A stretch of 64,000 nt of DNA from Fasciolopsis buskii (taxonomy: Eukaryota > Platyhelminthes > Trematoda > Plagiorchiida > Fasciolidae). A program made the position numbers and the translations under genes. Positions 12,524 through 25,639 of the stretch are shown one piece after another (position 1 is the stretch's first letter; every line of letters starts with the position of its first letter). The DNA lies in contig LUCM01004929.1 in NCBI GenBank assembly GCA_008360955.1, forward strand, positions 190,428 through 254,427, read 5' to 3'. The notes beneath the pieces are model-generated. The model was given only the letters and a program-made list of their open reading frames with translations, ran no database searches and was not told the DNA's origin.

Positions 12524-12564
12524 CATATATATATACATATATACATATATATTTATATATATAC
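12524..12564. repeat. AT microsatellite, interrupted
   Basis: ATATATAC/ATATATTT alternation of about 40 bp lying between SINE-1 copies C and D. Confidence 0.8.
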
Positions 12565-12596
12565 CGGATTTTCTGCATACGAACCTAACTTCTGTT

Positions 12597-12790
12597 GTTT
12601 TTTATATTTATCTTCCATGATTCACTACCGTTATTGATGAAACAACAGTTGTACGTCATTTTCAGAAGAGCTGGCAGTCAACAGAAGGCTGCCAAGTGAG
12701 GAAAGTGATCGGCGGTGGGCTGACTCGAACCGGCTATCTTCGTGTCCAAATCCCACGACATTATCCGCTTGACTACCTCCGTTCTGCTCA
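12597..12790 (-). mobile_element. SINE-1 copy D
   Basis: Second reverse SINE-1 copy, about 210 bp from copy C and in the same orientation. The tail at the left (TTTTATATTTATCTTCC, GTTATTGATGAAAC) is more diverged than in copy C. The body block GAAGGCTGCCAAGTGAGG is clear at 12684-12701, followed by the head with GGCGGTGGGC, B box complement TGACTCGAACC at 12721-12731 and TTATCCGCTTGACTACCTCCG at the 5' end. Differences from copy C are spread over the whole length, so the pair looks like two independent insertions rather than a recent tandem duplication. Confidence 0.75.
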
Positions 12791-15339
12791 CCATCTCGTA
12801 TACCCACTTCCAGCAATTTATCTCGACTGAATTCGGACGTATAAGGTGTAATTGCTCATCGACCTCAACTCCATTTGATACTTAACTATTGTTTACGTAC
12901 ATAGGGCTAGATTTTTGAATGCACTCGTTTGCATTTTTGTCATTGTTGCGAGAACAGCGCTCCTGCGTTTTTGTTTGAAAGCTCGGGTAAAACCCGCCGA
13001 AGTTCAAATATTATTGTGAATAGGTGACCGGATTTGAAGTCACACTGGCTCCACTATGTGTTTGACATAAACCCTTCCTGCAATACTTTTAAATTGTCAA
13101 AACTTTTGAGCTTCGCGTGACAAATGTTCGGAATTGGGTAGCTGTATATCACTCTTTCCCATTTTATTTGATAAATTGGCGAGTAATGTACGGATGATTA
13201 ACGCATTTCAAACTGGAGATAATCGAAATTACAGTGCTAACTTTTCGATTTCAGTAACACAGTCACGAATCGCCAGCGTTTACTAAAGTAGTTCTGACCC
13301 AATCTATGCGAGTGGAGGTGACAGAGGTCTTGACAATCGGAAGTAACGTTAGTGGTTACTTACAAAACATTCGGACGATTACTGGCAACGCGAGCAAATG
13401 ACTATCGTGGAATTTTCGTCTTTCACATTCGTGAGTAACCACGATTCTTATTGGATGATCGTAGTTATGGACACCGGACATATTTTGAACTGTATCAAAG
13501 AGAATATGTGCTATGTGGTACTCTATTTGGAATATCTTAAATATAAAAACCCAGCGTGATGGGGATTGTGTCTAATGCGCCGACATATCGTTTACCATGG
13601 GTAACATTATTCACAGTCGGTTTTCCATTACTTGTACAACTGTCTTGAAGAAATCTTATCGAAGCGTTGGCTCATTGCGAAAGTTCTTCATCACGTTGAA
13701 CTGTCATATTCCAAACAGTTAAGACAACCCGGCAGCTTGGATAACATTTACGACCAGTTTCACCACAATTCCGAAATAACACGGGAAATGGGTTAGGACA
13801 GAGATCTGCTTAGTTTGATCACTTCCGGTCATTTTAGCTGGAATGTCACACCGGTTCAACTAAAATTTCATTAATATCAGGTTAGCTTTTTAGGCGAACT
13901 AATCATTTGGACGGCTCTGCTTACTTGACCAAGCGGATGCCTTCTGCCTGCACAAACACGCAGACTGGCAATCGATTGGTCACGTGACTCAGGCCCCTTT
14001 GACTGATCAGTCATGACCGAGATGTGGAGCTGATGTCTGATTTTGAACGTTCAGACGAACAAAGTCGAAAAATAACCGTCGAATGTTAGGGTCATGTGAC
14101 CTCGTATTCAGAAATCGTTTATGTGGTTAGACGCATCACAGTCCACATTCCGACCGTACATTTCAACTAGAGCAGCTTGCCAACTCGTTTTGTTGGCAAG
14201 ACATTGGAACTAAATTCCCCATTCAGTGCTAGTCGACGGGCAAAGTCTGTACCTATTACTTCAGTTGTACAACAAAGTCTCCGAACTGAAGAATAAACGG
14301 GAATTAAGACCAGAACATTTAACACTGACAAATGTTAGACACAGCCATTCATTCCCCCCGTTATTGGTTGCAAAAGTATACCACAGCCTTTTTTGACACT
14401 TCAATGTACCGGAGGCCGAATGTACCATAGTCACCAGAGATCATCACACGGTCGGGGGGAGGGGACCGACAATTGCTACCCTGAAACTTGGATTGGCATA
14501 GAGCCACATGATGTCTCATTAGGTCAGTTGTAGTAATGTGTTGGCAGAAAGCGAGTTGCCATCTACTGCCATTGTCTGAACTACCACATCGAATATGACC
14601 ATTCTAAATGCGGCTTCGTACTACCGAATCCCAGACGAGATAGTTTTGGGGTTTGGAGTTTGGAAATAATATTCGAGAGTAGATGACGCTTTCTACGTCA
14701 TACGGCTTGTCAAATAGCAGTATATTTGCTACCAGCTGTCCAAGATGGGAATCATTTGGCGTCACGAAAAAGAACAGGGTAAGTTAGTGCATTTGTCGAC
14801 AAGTCTTTCGTTCGAACTTCCTTCCATTGCCTGATAGCAGAAGAGGCCAGTGCTAAACTTAGCTTGATACATGCACCGTCACTAATGTCCTTTTTGAAAT
14901 TGACTGAATCCGAATGCGTCTTTTGCACAATCCAGTGATGCTTGGGCTGTACAGAGGAGAAAACTGTTTGCCGGATTTGGCCACAGAACAATCCCGTCGG
15001 ATGTTTTGTTGGGTGGCATTGCGTTCTCCGTCGGAGTTTCCAAGTTATTTGTTTGCTGTTAACTGAACGTAAAATCAGAAAATTATTTTGTGTGCTGCTC
15101 CACTTTGTTTGATCGCAGCACTCGGGAATTGCACGCAATTTTTTTATCGTTTGGATCATTATTTCCGTGGTATCCAAAGTTACCAATGTTGCTATTTAGC
15201 CCATGTTCGTGAGGTGTTCCATTGGAAAAAAGCGGTGGCCTGTTCAAAACCAGTCGGAATCACCACCTTCTCGTTCTAGGGTGATGAAGAGCTTTCTTTC
15301 GAACATCTTTTTCTCGCCATTTTTAACCTCTCTTTTCGC
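12791..15339. other. No recognisable gene; one 144-codon reverse frame
   Basis: The only notable open frame is on - at 14752-15186. It is Lys/Gln/Thr-rich, hydrophilic, lacks any motif I recognise, and has no upstream frame continuity. It could be chance. The rest shows no coding signal. Confidence 0.35.
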
Positions 15340-15562
15340 TGATACATGTTAGTAGTAAGAGGTTGAATGTTTTCATGAAATAATTCCCCATGTGATATGA
15401 TCGCTGAACTGACCATAAAGAAACCATGGAAGCACTGTACTGTTTCATCCAGCTTGTTAGGAATCATGAGCAGTGCATATCCACCGCGCCCGAACTGGGA
15501 CGAGAACCCGGGACGAACGATTCTGAGTCGAACGCCTTAGCCATTACGCTACCGGGCAGGAT
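15340..15562 (-). mobile_element. SINE-2 copy A (tRNA-derived, near full length)
   Basis: Best copy of a second SINE-like family. Read on the minus strand it starts near 15560 with GCCCGGTAGCG, an A-box-like AGCGTAATGG, an anticodon-arm-like segment CGACTCAGAATCG, a B-box-like GGTTCTCGTCC, and closes with TTCGGGC, which pairs with the opening GCCCGGT over 6 of 7 positions. This is a decayed tRNA shape, not a functional tRNA: the anticodon stem pairs at only 3 of 5 positions. The body then runs GCATATCC...CTAACAAGC...CCATGG...CACATGGGGAATTATTTC and ends near 15340. The body recurs at 21901, 30037 and 50020. Confidence 0.6.
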
Positions 15563-18500
15563 CTGAACGGTTTGTTGTACTTCACCACATGATGTTGCAC
15601 CTATCCGTCACTGATTTGCACGGTTACTGTCCGCTAGCTCAAGCGATCGATCCCTACTGATAGATGACTTCTCTGCAGGTAGCCTAAGTAGGACGAATGC
15701 TTTGGATATGACCTACAGAGCTTGATTACTTGGTACATGTTAGATAGCTTGATCGTGTTTCATCAGCTGTGACCTCGGTTTGAATAAACAGACATTAGTC
15801 TGCTACTAAGTCGTGTAAGTGGATTACACAAGTAGTTTTTATAATGATTTGTTGGTTTGCGGGAAGGGAGTCTAAGCATCTCATCAAGGTCGGGGTGGAT
15901 TTTTCCAGCCTCCCAGATGTATAATTGCCCTAACCAAGCCTCTCGAACTTTGTGAAATCACTGCGTGATTCAAGCAACTGCTGATGAGGAAGTGTTGATT
16001 TTTGTTTTCTCGTGGCGAAATTTCGTCATCTAGGCTTGAAGGCGGGAGTAAACACCCGGCTCTATCCACAGGATTGACTGATTATCAGCCTATAGTGGGT
16101 GGCTAGACCCTGATGCCAAACCAAAAACCGGCGTACATAACTGTACTCACTGGCATCTGTTTTAAACGCTCATTGTCATTCCAATGGCATGCGAAATTAG
16201 AAACAAGTCACCGGGTCCCAGGGGGTTAGGAGGCATTCATCTTACGTAACTACATTCTAAATCAGACTCGTTGGTAAAGGACACTCTGTAGGACTTTTGA
16301 ATTCAGTCCTCTTATTCGATTTAGGTAGCTGGGTAATATCTAGCCCACTGACGAACAAAGAATCCTAGTGGACAACCGCAGACGTTTGGGTATAGAATGA
16401 GACAACTAGCATACGTATAATGAGCCTCATAATGTGTATTTTACTCTCGCAGTATTGCTAATTGTCTTCCCTGTTTCCCATAGTTCCATTGGTGTAGGAC
16501 ATGCGCACACTTCTGTTATATATATATATATATATATATATATGCAGTAGAGGTTGTTCGAAACCGTGGGTTTATTCGATTCCAGGCTATGGCTCGCAAA
16601 ATTGGTGTGAGGCAGTCAAGCAACGGTAAAACTAGTCGTGGGATACCACCGATGAAATCATGGAAACAAATAGGTGGTGACCAAGTTCACTTTTTGACCA
16701 GCCAATTTTGTTTTATGCAGAGCACAAATTCATATTGATGAACGACACAAATAAGGCAACCAGATGGGGATAAGGGGCGACAGTTATTCAAAATTGATCC
16801 GTCTCTCTGTATTCTCTCGCTTTCCAGTGCGCGTGCTTAATCCCACACAACACATTAGCAGGGACACCTAGGTTTAGTGATTTATTATCTGTCAGAATCC
16901 GCTTCACAATCAGTCGCTTCGCGCCCCGTGCCAAAATGGCTATTCTTCTGAACTTTCATGCTATGTCGTCATTGAGTGCCAAAATATATTTGCGCAACAT
17001 CATGCGTGTGCGAACAAATACTTCGCTTCCTCTACACGCTCAGTGTTAGTTTTTATTGTGGATCGACGTAAGGACGGGCAACTTTCCTTCGGGGTTTCCT
17101 CTTTTTACAAGCGACCGAGCATCCAGTCAGCCTCCTGTACTGAGCCATAACCGACTAAGAAGCTGGCGCAGCGAAACATTTATATCCACGGCCCGTTACC
17201 GTACCTGTCCGTTCGCCGATCAGGACTTGGAGGTAGTGGTTCGTCCGATCACCTCGATCGCTTTATCTAAATGGAAAATGTGTAAAACGGGCTGCACAAG
17301 GATGGTAAATTTGCTGATGCCCTCGTCCGCGGCACTTTTTAGTCCCCTTTCTGTCCGGTTTACGCGTTCACATTCCCAATCCTGTTCCCGTATCCATACT
17401 AATGCATACGTATGCAAACGCACGTAAACTCACGTCAGTCATATCACGTGTTGTTTGCCTCTCACTATCGTGTCTTTATAGTGCGTTGCGCACACGTGCA
17501 GACGAAGCGGGAAGGTCACTTTGACAAATAAGCCAATCAGATCTCAAAAACCATGTCAGCTGTGTTACCGAGGTCGGTCCGTCACACTTCGACTCCAAGT
17601 GTGCGTTCCTGCCTCGGATTCGAGGCTACTACTACTCCCCATACGTGTTATGCGCACACTGAGATTGCAGTCGAGTGTTTCATTCACTGTGGCTCCTTGC
17701 AACTGAATCGTGAGTTCCGATTGCATTGGGTTGAATTATGCTTGTCTTCATCAGTCGGTCGGCACAAGTCCCGAGGTTCCCATGTTTTCAACGTCGAGGC
17801 ATATTTTCTGTTGAGTTTCTTGACGCTTTTCACCTTGACTGTTTTTCGAAATTAGTTATCCATACCAGGGGGGAAGGGAGAAAATCCCCACTAAATCATC
17901 CTGAGTATCATAACAAGTGAACCGAATCCCCGAGTACTGTTGGAACATTTTAACCTTCGTGTTTCGTGACCCAGTCTCTCTTTTGATTATGTCACTGTGT
18001 GGGATTCAATTGTACAGCTCCTTATTACGTTTTACTGTTCGGTTAATCACGAACAAATAGGTGTGTGTAAACGAAACCTTCCGGAATCCTAGGACGGAGC
18101 CCTTTTTGTTTTTGTTAAATAGGAAAGCAGTAGCACGAAAACACCTTGAAAATACTCGGAATAACTCACAGGGAATTATGGGCGCTTTTTGCATTTCACT
18201 GTCTCGTTCCCCACAATGGTAACCTAATCGATCCCATTCCAATCAAATGAATTAATTTCATACCATTGTTTCGCATTTAATTGGCATTCGTAAAGTCGGA
18301 GCTCACAGAAGATTAGGTATCCTGCTCGTAAAGATTTCCATCATCTTTCGTGTGTCATACATACGTCTCTTGTCCCAGGTAGTGACACTTAACAACTTTT
18401 TCAACGGGCCAAGTAAGATCTGACGACCTGAACCTGATCCACTCCGTAGACGTGTGAGATGCCCATCTACGATAGTCTTTGTACCCCCGCGTGGTAGGTA

Positions 18501-19314
18501 GTTTTTAATCCAGCTCGTGTGTCACTTACAGGTGCGTTGCTTGGTTATCCCTAAACTTGTAAAGCCTTCAACATTTGGAACCGCTGAATAGGCTACCTCT
18601 ATCGCGAGAACCATCCTTCTGATGTGCATATTTCTTACCGGTTATCTTTACTATTAGAATGAAAAAGAACTCCGGAATTTGCATGAATCTGTTTAACAAC
18701 TGTTCTATTTGGTTATTTGCTTATTTATTTCATATCCATATGTAGACATCGTTCATGTAGTTGCGTGAAACTCAAACCAACCGTTAGCTAACGGTTGACA
18801 CTCTCCTGCCCCTCGGAAGTATCCTGCACGGATGTCACTACTCCGTCATTTTACCAGTGGTCCGTCCTCACTGTCGCCCCGCCACGCATTGCATTTTATC
18901 TTGTGTGAGTGTGCTCCCGCATTACGAAGTCAAAGAATGTTTTTTCTCCCTAGTGCCAACGTGATCCTTTTGAGGGAATTCAATTGGCTCCTTCGATTAC
19001 TCGCAGGAGTACGGAGGTATGCAATAGGAACTGGGCCTATCGAGAACGACAAAACAGTGACGAGTATGAATAAATAAATATCTTTCAAATTGTTCTGAGT
19101 GGCTGGTGGATTTTACAGGTGGTCGCAGTGAGGATAAAAACGTTAGCATATGCAATAAATCGGACTTACAGTGCATATACAAATGATAAGTATTATGCTA
19201 AATTCGGCAGAATTTGAAAGCTTTTGAAACCCTCCGTCGTCTCCGAAACTTAGCTTTATGTGAATACATTTTTCCTGTGGAATGTTATCACTTTCAAGTC
19301 CTGCTTTTTATCCC
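15563..19314. other. No recognisable gene or transposon; one TA tract
   Basis: A (TA)n tract of about 26 bp lies at 16518-16543. Between 17056 and 17855 the DNA is somewhat richer in G+C and has overlapping frames of 100-123 codons on + and 67 on -, none of which shows a motif or a consensus intron structure. I could not decide whether any is coding. Confidence 0.35.
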
Positions 19315-19350
<36 letters not shown>

Positions 19351-19363
19351 GCGTGTGCGTGTG
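19315..19363. repeat. GT microsatellite
   Basis: Uninterrupted GT repeats followed by GCGTGT variants, about 49 bp. Confidence 0.95.
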
Positions 19364-20000
19364 ATATTAGAGCCCCGTCATACACATCCTTCCGTTGGAT
19401 TTCGTCTATATTTTGAGGGGGAAATTATGCCTTGACCCCGAAGTTGTTCTCTAGTGATCGAACTTGGATTGTTCTTTGGGCTGGATTCGTCTAGCCAAAA
19501 ATGGCTACAGTGATTTCAGGATTATGATGATAACAAACCTGTCTTTGTCACTTCCAACTGATGTGCCTGGCCAACTTTATTTTGGAAATTCGGGCTTATT
19601 TGCCTAAGATCTCGTATCGCTTATGATGCCGGTCGAGGATGGTTATAAACCACTGCTTCACCACATCACGTGGTAGGTTTGTCAGCTGCGTCACTGATAT
19701 AACGACCCATAGACAACGATTTATGATCCGTCACTGTTGTGTACTTTCCCTAGCAAAAGCCAAACATATTTTAACTTTCTGTTAAATGTATATTCAAATG
19801 TATAAATTGTTCACTCATCCAGATACTACTTACTATCTCCATATAGATATTTGTATGTTCTGGGGCACTCTGTCCTCGTTCCTAAGGTTGGCTCAACCCA
19901 ACTGACAAAAAATTATCAAGGAATCATTGTTGTGGTTCATCTGTGGACTCTTCGACGAAGAGCTTCCATGCACACTCCTGATGCTACAGATTCGATTCTG

Positions 20001-20001
<1 letters not shown>
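19364..20001. other. No recognisable gene
   Basis: Nothing identified. A short segment at about 19640-19700 (CTTCACCACATCACG and flanks) faintly resembles the sequence at 15575-15630 beyond SINE-2 copy A, too weakly to call a repeat. Confidence 0.35.

Positions 20002-20049
<48 letters not shown>
20002..20049. repeat. TA microsatellite
   Basis: About 48 bp of perfect TA repeats. Confidence 0.95.
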
Positions 20050-20475
20050 CGTACTTCTCCTCTGCTTTGACAAATCACGGCAACACGTTTCCACTTTTAA
20101 TCGACTCTTGGTTTTACCCTAATTGGTTGTTCAGAATTTGTCACCTGCAATGCTGGTGCAGATACCGGGGGGAGCCGAACTTAGGTTCGTTGAAAAGGGC
20201 TTGAGAATGAGGATCGGTAATCAGAATAACGAATATTGCTTATCGTTCTCAGGTTTTTGAGATCCGCCACAGATTTAGTTGCTGACCTTCCTGTGGTTTT
20301 TGTTGTCTTTTGCTCCCCCTTAGGTTATCTCGCGTGAAACAGTCAAAATACAACTAGCCTCTACGAAAGCAGACTTTGGGACTCCACAAAATCCCTAGGT
20401 TTAAAAGCGGAAATTATTTTTAGTTCTCAGTTCTTATATTTGCTTTCTTCTTTCATATCCGTTTCACAAGCAAAT

Positions 20476-20476
20476 G

Positions 20477-20507
<31 letters not shown>
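20476..20507. repeat. CA microsatellite
   Basis: About 32 bp of CA repeats with one interruption (AACACAC). Confidence 0.9.
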
Positions 20508-21900
20508 GTAGGCATCCGCACACTTCAGTTCCTACTCAATACAAACGATTCAGCTTTTCTCTATGCATAATCTATCGTTTGCTTTCTTTTTATCGTATTG
20601 AACAACGACGTGGTGCATTAGTCATGTCATCCCGACTGGCCCTTCCTCAAACGACGTTTCCTCATCCAGCTCCACACACTAGCTAATTCTACTTCTAACA
20701 CAAACTATCTCTCAGTCACACCCGATGACGACAACAGTGATAAAAATTTTGGGTGGATTAATCTCTACGCGATCTCGCATCTGCTTGCCGCAATTATCCA
20801 AACACACATTTGGGTTGAAACGAAATTTCGCATGCCCGTTTGCCCAGTATGTCGTGCTACTGGGCGAAAAAGTGTTGTAACCGGATCACGTGTTGAAACG
20901 TCCAAATTAGCCAGCAAAGGCTGGTGCGCTCAATAGAATTAGAACGATCAGATTGGAGTCCCGTTTGTACAGAGCATGTCGATCTCATGCTCACGTCTTA
21001 TTGTCTTGTATTCTGCTAACCGGGAACCACGATTTTGTTTGTATATGTATGTGCGTTTTCTTCTTGCCGTCCGCGAAATGCTGTCACATGCGAGCAGTAT
21101 CTATGCTCTCCACTCAACTCGACCCCACCACTGCTACTATTACTACCGCTATCGAGACTAAACTGCCGCACTGTAGAACATCCCCAGCTGAATGTGTTCA
21201 CTGTTCTGCTCATAATATGCACTCCACCTTGCCGACCTTGATAAATCATTATGGTTTTTCTAATGCGTTCAAGCACGCAATTTTCCAATTCCAACCTAGC
21301 ACAGCCCACTCCACCCTCTGACTGAAGTTCGGATCAAGTGCGATTTCAGCAAACAGATGTGTCCGTATGGATAGTCCATTTGTTTCGTCCCCTTTTTATC
21401 AGACTCATCCGTGAATTCATGTCCGACTACGCATTTCACTTGTGCACTCGAGAAACCCAGAAAGAACATCATTTCCACTGCCACAATCACCATCACCACC
21501 AGTGACAATATTCCCAATTTGTAACGTCTGGCATTACGTTTCAGTATGCTTCCAAAAATATCGAAGACCACCGAGCATAGTAGAATGTTTCTTTTCGCAC
21601 TGCCCACACTTGACTTACACTTGCAATTCGTGGTCGGTAATAGTGGCGGTAGTGGTAGTAGTACAGCTCACGATCCGATATCTTAGGATGGAACCTCTTA
21701 TTTGTAATTTGGTCAAAATTCACTACCGTTTTCAGTTCATGACAAGCCAAATGAAAAGCTGGTTCTCACTGGATATATCATTTCCCATGGTGATTGATAT
21801 CATAGATCTAAATTTGCCGTGTTCTTTTTCTCGGATTTACGAATCGTGTGACCATGTACTTTATTACGCCGGTGAACAGAGTGAATAAATCCGGCAAATA
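20508..21900. other. No recognisable gene; overlapping open frames on both strands
   Basis: Frames of 97-148 codons overlap on both strands between 20953 and 21888. The reverse frame at 21296-21607 contains a hydrophobic run of about 22 residues (LGILSLVVMVIVAVEMMFF), but it is encoded by GGTGATGGTGATTG-type simple sequence and so is weak evidence for a membrane protein. No splice-site pair supports an exon. Confidence 0.3.
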
Positions 21901-22145
21901 CATTTCTTTCAGGAAATAATTCACCATTTGATATCATCGCTCAACCATGGAAGTACTGTACAGCTGTTTCATTCTTGTTAGGAATCATCAACAGTGCATA
22001 TCCATTTCAGACTGACCGGTTTCCTCGTTTGAATCGCCGAGATAATGAAGCACAAAGCTAAAGCGAAAAGACCCGGTGATCGAGCAAACTCAACCGGGAA
22101 CCTGTGTATCGTTTTAACATTCGAGTCGAACCTAAATCACTTGAT
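21901..22145 (-). mobile_element. SINE-2 copy B
   Basis: Reverse copy of the family seen at 15340-15562. The body is clear on the plus strand as GGAAATAATTCACCATTTGA, CAACCATGGAAGTACTGTAC and GTTAGGAATCATCAACAGTG then CATATCC. It is followed by about 75 bp absent from copy A (21999-22070), then a decayed tRNA-like head recognisable as CAACCGGGAACC and ATTCGAGTCGAACC near 22092-22132. The extra 75 bp may be a later insertion or a subfamily difference. Confidence 0.6.
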
Positions 22146-24577
22146 CAGATCAAAGGCATACGTAACAGCGAGGAAAAGGAAGTGAAATGAAGATTGAAAA
22201 AGGCACGGAACAATGATAAACGGGCAACTGTATACAAGCAGAGGAAGTTTTATTTTTTATTCATTGTTGCCATACCTAAAAGGAGAGAAAATCGAACAGG
22301 AAGATGATTGTAACGCGCAACGAACGGGTGTAGGGGAATGTATCCATTTCAGAGGCCGACTTATCCTAGCACACGCGATCACGTAACAACTGACTCGAGT
22401 TCTCGCGGGCACTAAATTTCTCTCGGAATCCCCATAGGAAATTGCGAAATTGTGAAGTAAGCTTGTGAAATTGTCCGTTCAGTTCGGGAACAAAGCGCCG
22501 CAATTGGTTCGTTTGTGTTTAGCACACCTCACTAGCCCTACTGACAGCACCGATGGCTGTGACCACAGAGCTCTCAATTCCGTCCTTATTCCACGCCCGC
22601 ATCATATTGAATTCAAGGGCCCGAGCGCGATGGTCAGGTGTGCCAAGCATGAGCGTAGACAATAATCGGAATTTGCTCGCAAATTAAACTGGCAGGGTAC
22701 CAGATTCACTGGACGGTATCTCACCTAACCTTCGCAGTGTAGCAAGTCATTATGGGTACGATGCGATCTTCCTCCGGTGCGGAATTGGACATGTGTTGTT
22801 ACAGTCCGGTGAACAGTGACTCGGAGGAGGGAGGTGTGAAGGTATTTCGGCAAAATCAATAATCATAACTCGTGACGGGAGACTTAAATCACGCTTGGTA
22901 GCCCACCTAACGTGCTCGTACGTTTGATTGCATCAACACGACCTTACTACTGCTTCTGCAACCACTAGTATTACTACTATCATCATGACTTCAGAAAAAT
23001 TACACGGAAACTGATCGAAATTATTCTTCTCGCCGGTTTGGCGAGGAGGGATGGGCACTTATGATACGGGCATCGTGTCTACCACTCATTTTCGGCCAAC
23101 CGTTCGGTAAAATGCCCTCGCAGTAAAAATGACCCTAAGCATTACATACCAGTCACTTGAGTATTAAAAATTCATGGCAAATTTTTCATGAATAAACGGG
23201 TGCTTTTAACCATGTCAGTTTTCATCCAAGTGGTCAATTAGGTCAGCTGATAAACCTTGGCGATGATTGTTAATCAAGTATGCTGCCTAGTTTAGCCAGG
23301 TTGCCAACATAACACAAATCGGAGTCAACTAACGAGATCCTCGCGGGCTAGAGCTTTTTTTGTTCCTATTAGCTTGACAATGATTAATAGATACAGCATG
23401 GAAGAGAAAAGAAGAGAGAGAGAGAGAGAGAGAGAGCGGAAGAGAAGGCGATCGATTCGCATCGGTATGCACGAGGTCATTCTGAGGTCGGCAGGTGGAA
23501 TGGGACGTTGCAACCGCTGAATCAACTGATCACCTGATTGGCCTTAAAAGAAACTGAGTTAGATGCACTTTTGTGGTTAGACCTAAGTAACAAAGTGAGG
23601 AGCTAGAAAATGCTGTAATCCGGAGTCCAGAATTGTGGGGGAGGGGGAGGGGCACATTTACTTGTGGCTCATCACGGAAATTGAGTTCTTTACCGGTGAC
23701 AGTTAGTGCAATGGAATAAGCAGATGTTTCATGCATGTTCACATCAAATAATTCAGAACAAACTAATGTCATACAGTTGTTCAAGTTTCACATAATAGGT
23801 ACCATTTAGTTAAGGTGTTATATATAGATTTGCACAAGCACGTGTGAACAGGTAATGCGATTGATCAGCTAACTGACTGGTTGATTGATCGAGTGGTTGG
23901 TTTGTTGGCTAATTGACTAATTGATTTTTTTATCGAATTTCTAAAGGAGCATGCTACAATACACCAGTATTGACAATCCATCTCATCAACAAATTTTGTA
24001 ATTGCGCTCACAGAACTTTGAAAATACCCAACCTGGGCTGCAAAATCCACTGATATTCAAAATCGTTAAAAAGGTACATAAATTGTTTTCACAAAAGATA
24101 ATTTACTATCGATCTAATGCTTGTTTCTGATTGGTTGAAATGATTGCATTCTGATCCGACCCACCAACAACCATCTGCGGCTGACACGACTGAATTGTGG
24201 TCAAATGTACACCACTAGTTCAGTACTCCCCCCCCCAAGCTAGCTCTAGTCCCGTCAATGTTCACTTGGTGTTTACAAAGCCATACCGCTAACAAACGAT
24301 TTACACCTAGATTCGTCATACCCCAACGAGTAGGCATTAAAACACGCGACGAATGATTTTCTGTGCACTAATTTTTTCTAAAACACAAACCTAAACCATT
24401 TCACGAGCGAATAAATTACATTCTTCCGGTTGGTACGGTAGCAAACACACACATGCTATGTCTACGTCTTGTTGTTCATTGATAACTTTGACGAATTCGG
24501 CGGGATGTTTGCAGGCGCGGCGTTCGAAAATCGAAAAATTGTGTTCCAGCTGTGACCATTCAAATTGAGAAGGAATT
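22146..24577. other. No recognisable gene; GA tract inside
   Basis: A (GA)n tract of about 26 bp lies at 23411-23436. The segment 23858-23930 is a degenerate run of TGATTGACTGGTTGAT-like words similar in style to that near 2960-2990. No gene signal. Confidence 0.4.

Positions 24578-24614
<37 letters not shown>
24578..24614. repeat. GT microsatellite
   Basis: About 37 bp of GT repeats ending in GCGTGAGAG. Confidence 0.95.
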
Positions 24615-24615
<1 letters not shown>

Positions 24616-25639
24616 AGAGCTCAAATCCAGTTGCCTCATCGGGTCCCGTCGTCGATACCACACAGCACACTGATAAGGTGTATACTCGTGCTTTTCTTTT
24701 CTGTCTTGTTGTTACCTTTCATCATTGGTGTGTCGATTTCGACGCATTCTAATCCACTCTGCATTGAATCAGGCTCATCTACTGACGCCCCGCCTGGTCG
24801 AGGCAGGCGACAGCGGCGGTAGGGCACAGGAACGAACGGGTCACCTAGGTCATAGCAACTGGGTGAGCGTGTTCTGAGGCGGCGGCTTTTCGCAAGATAG
24901 CATGCTCACTGATGCTAGATGGCTGCTGTCATGTTGAAGGTTAGACTGATCAACCGGCACGGCAGCCGGAATTGGGCTGGTCGTGGTTTGTCCATAATCC
25001 AGGATAGGCGGTGTCACGTGATCTAGATGGATTCACAATCTAATCGCGGTCGCACCAGGCCCTGCGCCCAAATGTCTGCACAGTCAGCTTTGCTGTCTCA
25101 GGGAAAATTGCGTTGGAGGACTCAGGGGATGATAGACCGGCTGTTTTTAGGGCTAGTGCGCACGTGACCCAAAAATGGGGCAAACGAATCGGCAGAACCT
25201 TAGATGCCACCTGAGTTCGTGAGAAAATTGGTCAATCTAACCTAATTAAAAGCTAACTGCGCGAATTTATCGGGACAATATTTGAAAGCGTCAGAAACGT
25301 TATCGTCAAAGCGCACTATCGTCTTGTCCAAAGATCGAACTGCCCGTTTCTGCGGTTTTTTGAACCAGCTATGCGAATAGCTAACGCTGACAGTCGCCTT
25401 GACTACCGGTATGATCGGCTTCGATAACAGATACTATGGTTCATACGTGATTGGACCATTTGGTGCTCTACAGGACAATGACGTAATTTCCTTCCGCACA
25501 TTTATGATGCCCTGTTCCAAATCCTTGAGTTGAATAGCGCCGACTTTTGAGCCGTCCTCGGAACAGAGGTAGGCCCGAAAGAATGAGGTTTCAGAACCGC
25601 GTAGACTGTTTTTAACGGCCCATCTAGAGGCACACCCAT
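24615..25639. other. G+C-richer stretch downstream of a gypsy integrase remnant
   Basis: Noticeably richer in G+C than its neighbours. It follows, on the minus strand, the integrase C-terminal remnant at 25640-25880, so it may be the eroded 3' end and LTR of that element. I could not locate LTR ends or a polypurine tract. An 82-codon reverse frame (25434-25682) overlaps the boundary and is unrecognised. Confidence 0.3.

Noticed and set aside
15480..15562. Functional tRNA gene (anticodon CAG by position)
   Set aside because: Anticodon stem pairs at 3 of 5 positions, there is no leucine-type long variable arm, and the sequence is joined to a repeated body, so it is a SINE head.
21296..21607. 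Membrane protein exon on the minus strand
   Set aside because: The hydrophobic run is encoded by trinucleotide-like simple sequence, and no good splice acceptor precedes it.
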